Assembly (NCBI GenBank): GCA_910577225.1
Contig: CAJTMV010000005.1
Span: 1-64,000, forward strand
DNA length: 64,000 bases
Direction: 5' to 3'
Origin: an uncultured Eubacterium sp.
Lineage (GTDB): Bacteria; Bacillota; Clostridia; Lachnospirales; Lachnospiraceae
Made by a program: the position numbers and the translations under genes. Below are positions 61,838-64,000 of the stretch, piece by piece. The number at the start of each line of letters is the position of its first letter. Positions within the stretch are counted from its first letter, which is position 1. Below the pieces are notes generated by a model. That model worked only from the letters and a program-made list of their open reading frames with translations, did no database searches and was not told where the DNA came from.

Positions 61838-62284
61838 ATGTTCAGACGTTTAAACGAAGCGCTTCCTGATTTGCTGACGGGTATATTGATTTATGGAATT
61901 GTCATTCAGGCGACAGGTATCTGGTTTGTAGAAGATAAACTGCATTATAGCAGCGGGCTATGGATTGGCATTGTGACGGCAATGGCAATGGCGTATCATA
62001 TTGCGCTGATTATTGCAGAAAGCGTAGATTCTGTGGATCCGGAAAAGGCGAGAGTCCGAATTATTGCAAAAGGGATTTTGCGATATGCAGCAGTCGTGAT
62101 TGTTTTTAGTGTCACGATGTATTTTGATCTTGGTAACCTGGTTACACTTTTTATAGGTGTAATGGGTTTAAAGATATCGGCTTATTTACAGCCGGCATTG
62201 CACAAAGTGCTCATAAAAGTAACAGGAAAAGGTGGTGGGTCTTCGGACGAAACTAACACAATGGAAAGGGAGGTGAAAATGTGA
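61838..62284 (+). CDS. atpI: ATP synthase subunit I-like protein
   Basis: A 148-residue membrane protein with four predicted helices (about 12-30, 40-60, 78-97, 100-120), matching the position and pattern of AtpI (ATP synthase I), which helps assemble the c-ring. It overlaps atpB by four bases (GTGA). The similarity is topological and contextual; sequence is poorly conserved in this family. Confidence 0.78.
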   Translation: MFRRLNEALPDLLTGILIYGIVIQATGIWFVEDKLHYSSGLWIGIVTAMAMAYHIALIIAESVDSVDPEKARVRIIAKGILRYAAVVIVFSVTMYFDLGNLVTLFIGVMGLKISAYLQPALHKVLIKVTGKGGGSSDETNTMEREVKM

Positions 62285-63015
62285 CAAATGCAATCGTAAT
62301 GTCATCCAGTGCCGACAATATTGATTTTATGATACATGGGTTATTTTCGTATAATCTGTTTGGTCATGAAGTCTGGATTACTACTTCTCATGTATGTATA
62401 CTTATTGTCATGCTGTTCCTGATCGGATTTGCACTTATTGCAAATATTAAAATGCGTCATGCGACAGAGATACCGGATACATTCCAAAATATATTGGAGT
62501 TGATTGTCAGTTCGCTGGATGGTGTTGTAGAGGGGACAATGGGGAAGAGTGCGCCAAAGTTCGTTAACTATATCAGTACGATCTTTATATTCATTCTTAT
62601 AAGCAATATATCCGGTCTGTTCGGCTTAAGGCCGCCGACAGCGGATTATGGTACAACACTTGCACTGGGTCTGATCACATTCACACTGATACATTTTTGT
62701 CAGTTTAAGTATCAGAGTCCAAAAAAAATATGGACAGACATGTGCTCGCCATTACCACCATGGCTGCCGATCTGGTTCCCAATTAACCTGATCAGTGAAA
62801 TTGCGGTTCCGATCTCACTGTCATTGCGTTTATTTGCAAACGTATTGTCAGGAACAGTTATGATGGCGCTCATTTATGGATTATTGTCAAAAGTGGCGAT
62901 TATCTGGCCGGCAGCGCTTCATGTGTATTTTGATTTGTTCTCAGGAGCAATTCAGACGTATGTATTTTGTATGCTCACGATGACTTATATCAGTCAGCAG
63001 ATGGAAACAGATTAA
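62281..63015 (+). CDS. atpB: F-type ATP synthase subunit a
   Basis: A 244-residue membrane protein, the stator part of the ion channel. The essential Arg is in SLSLRLFANVLSGTVMM near residue 182. Five membrane helices are visible. Start is GTG, with AAAGGGAGG upstream, four bases into the end of atpI. Together with subunit c it moves Na+ or H+ through the membrane. Confidence 0.96.
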   Translation: MTNAIVMSSSADNIDFMIHGLFSYNLFGHEVWITTSHVCILIVMLFLIGFALIANIKMRHATEIPDTFQNILELIVSSLDGVVEGTMGKSAPKFVNYISTIFIFILISNISGLFGLRPPTADYGTTLALGLITFTLIHFCQFKYQSPKKIWTDMCSPLPPWLPIWFPINLISEIAVPISLSLRLFANVLSGTVMMALIYGLLSKVAIIWPAALHVYFDLFSGAIQTYVFCMLTMTYISQQMETD

Positions 63016-63067
63016 ATGAGAAAGTTTTGTTTTGAATGAAAAAAATATTTTTAGGAGGAAAATCATT

Positions 63068-63322
63068 ATGAATATCACAGGACAGGATTTAATTTTAGCA
63101 TGTTCAGCAATTGGTGCAGGCTTGGCAGTTATTGCAGGTATCGGACCTGGTATCGGGCAGGGTATCGCTGCCGGACATGGCGCAGCGGCAGTAGGCAGAA
63201 ACCCTGGCGCAAAATCTGATATTATGTCTACGATGTTATTAGGGCAGGCCGTTGCCGAGACAACTGGTTTGTATGGTCTGTTGGTAGCGATGCTTCTGCT
63301 TTTCGTACAGCCATTATCATAA
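63068..63322 (+). CDS. atpE: F-type ATP synthase subunit c, Na+-type signature
   Basis: An 84-residue hairpin of two helices. Helix 1 has GPGIGQG with the Gln, and helix 2 has AETTGLYG with ion-binding Glu, Thr, Thr and Tyr. These correspond to Q32, E65, S66, T67 and Y70 of the Na+-binding ring of Ilyobacter, with Thr at the Ser position. Na+ is thus the likely coupling ion. AGGAGG lies before the ATG at 63068; the upstream in-frame ATG at 63032 would add a non-homologous start. Confidence 0.95.
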   Translation: MNITGQDLILACSAIGAGLAVIAGIGPGIGQGIAAGHGAAAVGRNPGAKSDIMSTMLLGQAVAETTGLYGLLVAMLLLFVQPLS

Positions 63323-63331
63323 ACAATAAAA

Positions 63332-63347
63332 ACAGACGATCGTCTGT
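63332..63347. repeat. 16-bp perfect palindrome between atpE and atpF
   Basis: ACAGACGATCGTCTGT equals its own reverse complement. No T-run follows. A hairpin here could protect or process the mRNA, raising c-subunit output over its neighbours. Confidence 0.7.
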
Positions 63348-63388
63348 ATAATGGAATTAAGACGGAAAGGAGGCTGAACTGAGCGAAC

Positions 63389-63904
63389 ATGGAAAGATTA
63401 TTTAATCTTGATTTTCAATTGATTCACGATGCGGTGCTTCTGGCAATCGCGATTTTCGTATTGTTTCTGGCATTGTCTTATCTGCTGTTAAATCCGGTCA
63501 GAAAGATGTTATATGACAGACAAAGAAAGATTCAGGGAGATATTGACAGCGCAAAGTCTGATAAAGAAAAAGCGTCTGCGATGAAGGCAGAATATGAAGA
63601 GAAACTGAAAAACGCAGATAAAGAAGCCGAGGCTATTTTAAGCGAAGCACGCCAGAAAGCATTGAAAAATGAAGCGCATATTATCGATGAAGCAAAACAG
63701 GAAGCTGCTCGTATTATCCAGCGTGCAAACGAAGAAGCAAGACTTGAAAAGAGCCGTGCAATGGATGAGATGAAACAGGAGATGATTACAGTTGCATCCA
63801 TGATGGCTGCAAAAGTAGTAGCAGCGTCCATAGATACAACCGTTCAGAATGGGCTTGTAGAAGAGACATTGAAAGAAATGGGTGATTCGACATGGCAAAG
63901 CTAG
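63389..63904 (+). CDS. atpF: F-type ATP synthase subunit b
   Basis: A 171-residue protein: one N-terminal membrane helix (about 12-32) and a long coiled coil (about 40-150) rich in Ala, Lys and Glu, the peripheral stalk. RKMLYDRQRKIQGDIDSAK follows the membrane helix as usual. AAGGAGG lies 17 bases before the ATG, a bit far. Its end overlaps atpH by 13 bases. Confidence 0.95.
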   Translation: MERLFNLDFQLIHDAVLLAIAIFVLFLALSYLLLNPVRKMLYDRQRKIQGDIDSAKSDKEKASAMKAEYEEKLKNADKEAEAILSEARQKALKNEAHIIDEAKQEAARIIQRANEEARLEKSRAMDEMKQEMITVASMMAAKVVAASIDTTVQNGLVEETLKEMGDSTWQS

Positions 63905-64000
63905 TTTCAAAAACATATGGTGATGCATTATTTGAGCTGGCTTTGGAGTCCGGTCAGATCGATTCGTTGTTTGAAGAAGCAAAACGGATGCTTGGGATTA
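63892..64000 (+). CDS. atpH: F-type ATP synthase subunit delta, 5' part
   Basis: The first 36 codons are present: MAKLVSKTYGDALFELALES, the standard start of subunit delta, which joins the peripheral stalk to F1. The window edge cuts the gene. It overlaps the end of atpF in another frame. atpAGDC would be expected next. Confidence 0.9.
   Translation, partial: MAKLVSKTYGDALFELALESGQIDSLFEEAKRMLGI

Overview
The window looks like the chromosome of an anaerobic, spore-forming Clostridia member, most likely Lachnospiraceae. Sporulation and spore-wall genes (spoIID, spmB, cwlD, a SleL-like GH18 enzyme), a tyrS T-box, the rpsF-ssb-rpsR and gdpP-rplI-dnaB clusters, a Na+-type F-ATPase c subunit, a PadR pair and an AgrC-like GHKL kinase all fit a low-to-mid GC Firmicute. 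No rRNA, CRISPR array, insertion sequence or prophage was seen.

Region 1 (1-10916): a small Cys-rich DUF3795 protein; a surface O-acylation operon (DUF4358 lipoprotein, MBOAT acyltransferase, DHHW/AlgJ-like protein) behind three 41-bp repeats; a signalling trio (degenerate GGDEF + intact EAL, stand-alone receiver, two-motif CheC-like phosphatase); an ECF sigma factor with a membrane anti-sigma-like partner; and pta. An aminotransferase faces pta across a shared terminator.

Region 2 (12274-31849) is the most distinctive: an extended Ter (tellurite/stress) system of about 19 kb. It opens with a 115-nt GC-rich hairpin. It then holds the Ter 'biosynthetic module' (PRTase_2-TRSP protein, StiP-type PRTase, citrate-lyase-like C-C bond lyase, YceG, TelA, HAD phosphatase), a trypsin-like protease carrying a YceG-like N-terminus, two sensor kinases with no partner regulators, three tandem TerD genes, a PMCA-type Ca2+ ATPase, and a divergent pair of a TerD variant and an AIM24 protein. 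No TerC and no ATP-grasp gene is present. My inference is a calcium-linked envelope or stress response with a small-molecule arm and a proteolytic arm.

Region 3 (31850-38832): a structured non-coding stretch, tRNA-Cys, a PadR regulator with two palindromic operators over its own promoter plus its membrane partner, T-box-controlled tyrS, a zinc-ribbon protein followed by a 107-bp tandem duplication, and metG.

Region 4 (38900-53672) is mostly housekeeping: tatD, rsmA, spoIID, spmB, a sirtuin, DUF951, rpsF-ssb-rpsR, a DHH phosphoesterase, an unknown membrane protein, gdpP, rplI, dnaB, a MerR regulator, a small ferredoxin (56 aa, minus strand), DUF1858 and mecA.

Region 5 (53839-56798): an unusual operon of a Ser/Thr kinase, a MinD/CpaE-like protein and a CpaB/SAF-like protein. 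None of the three has a normally spaced ATG, GTG or TTG start, and the first two share one frame split by a single TGA.

Region 6 (57251-64000): GH18 protein, cwlD, threonylcarbamoyl-AMP synthase, an LMW-phosphatase-like protein lacking its catalytic Cys, then the ATP synthase operon (atpZ, atpI, atpB, atpE, atpF, start of atpH), cut by the window edge.

Bases 1-191 hold no gene I can support.
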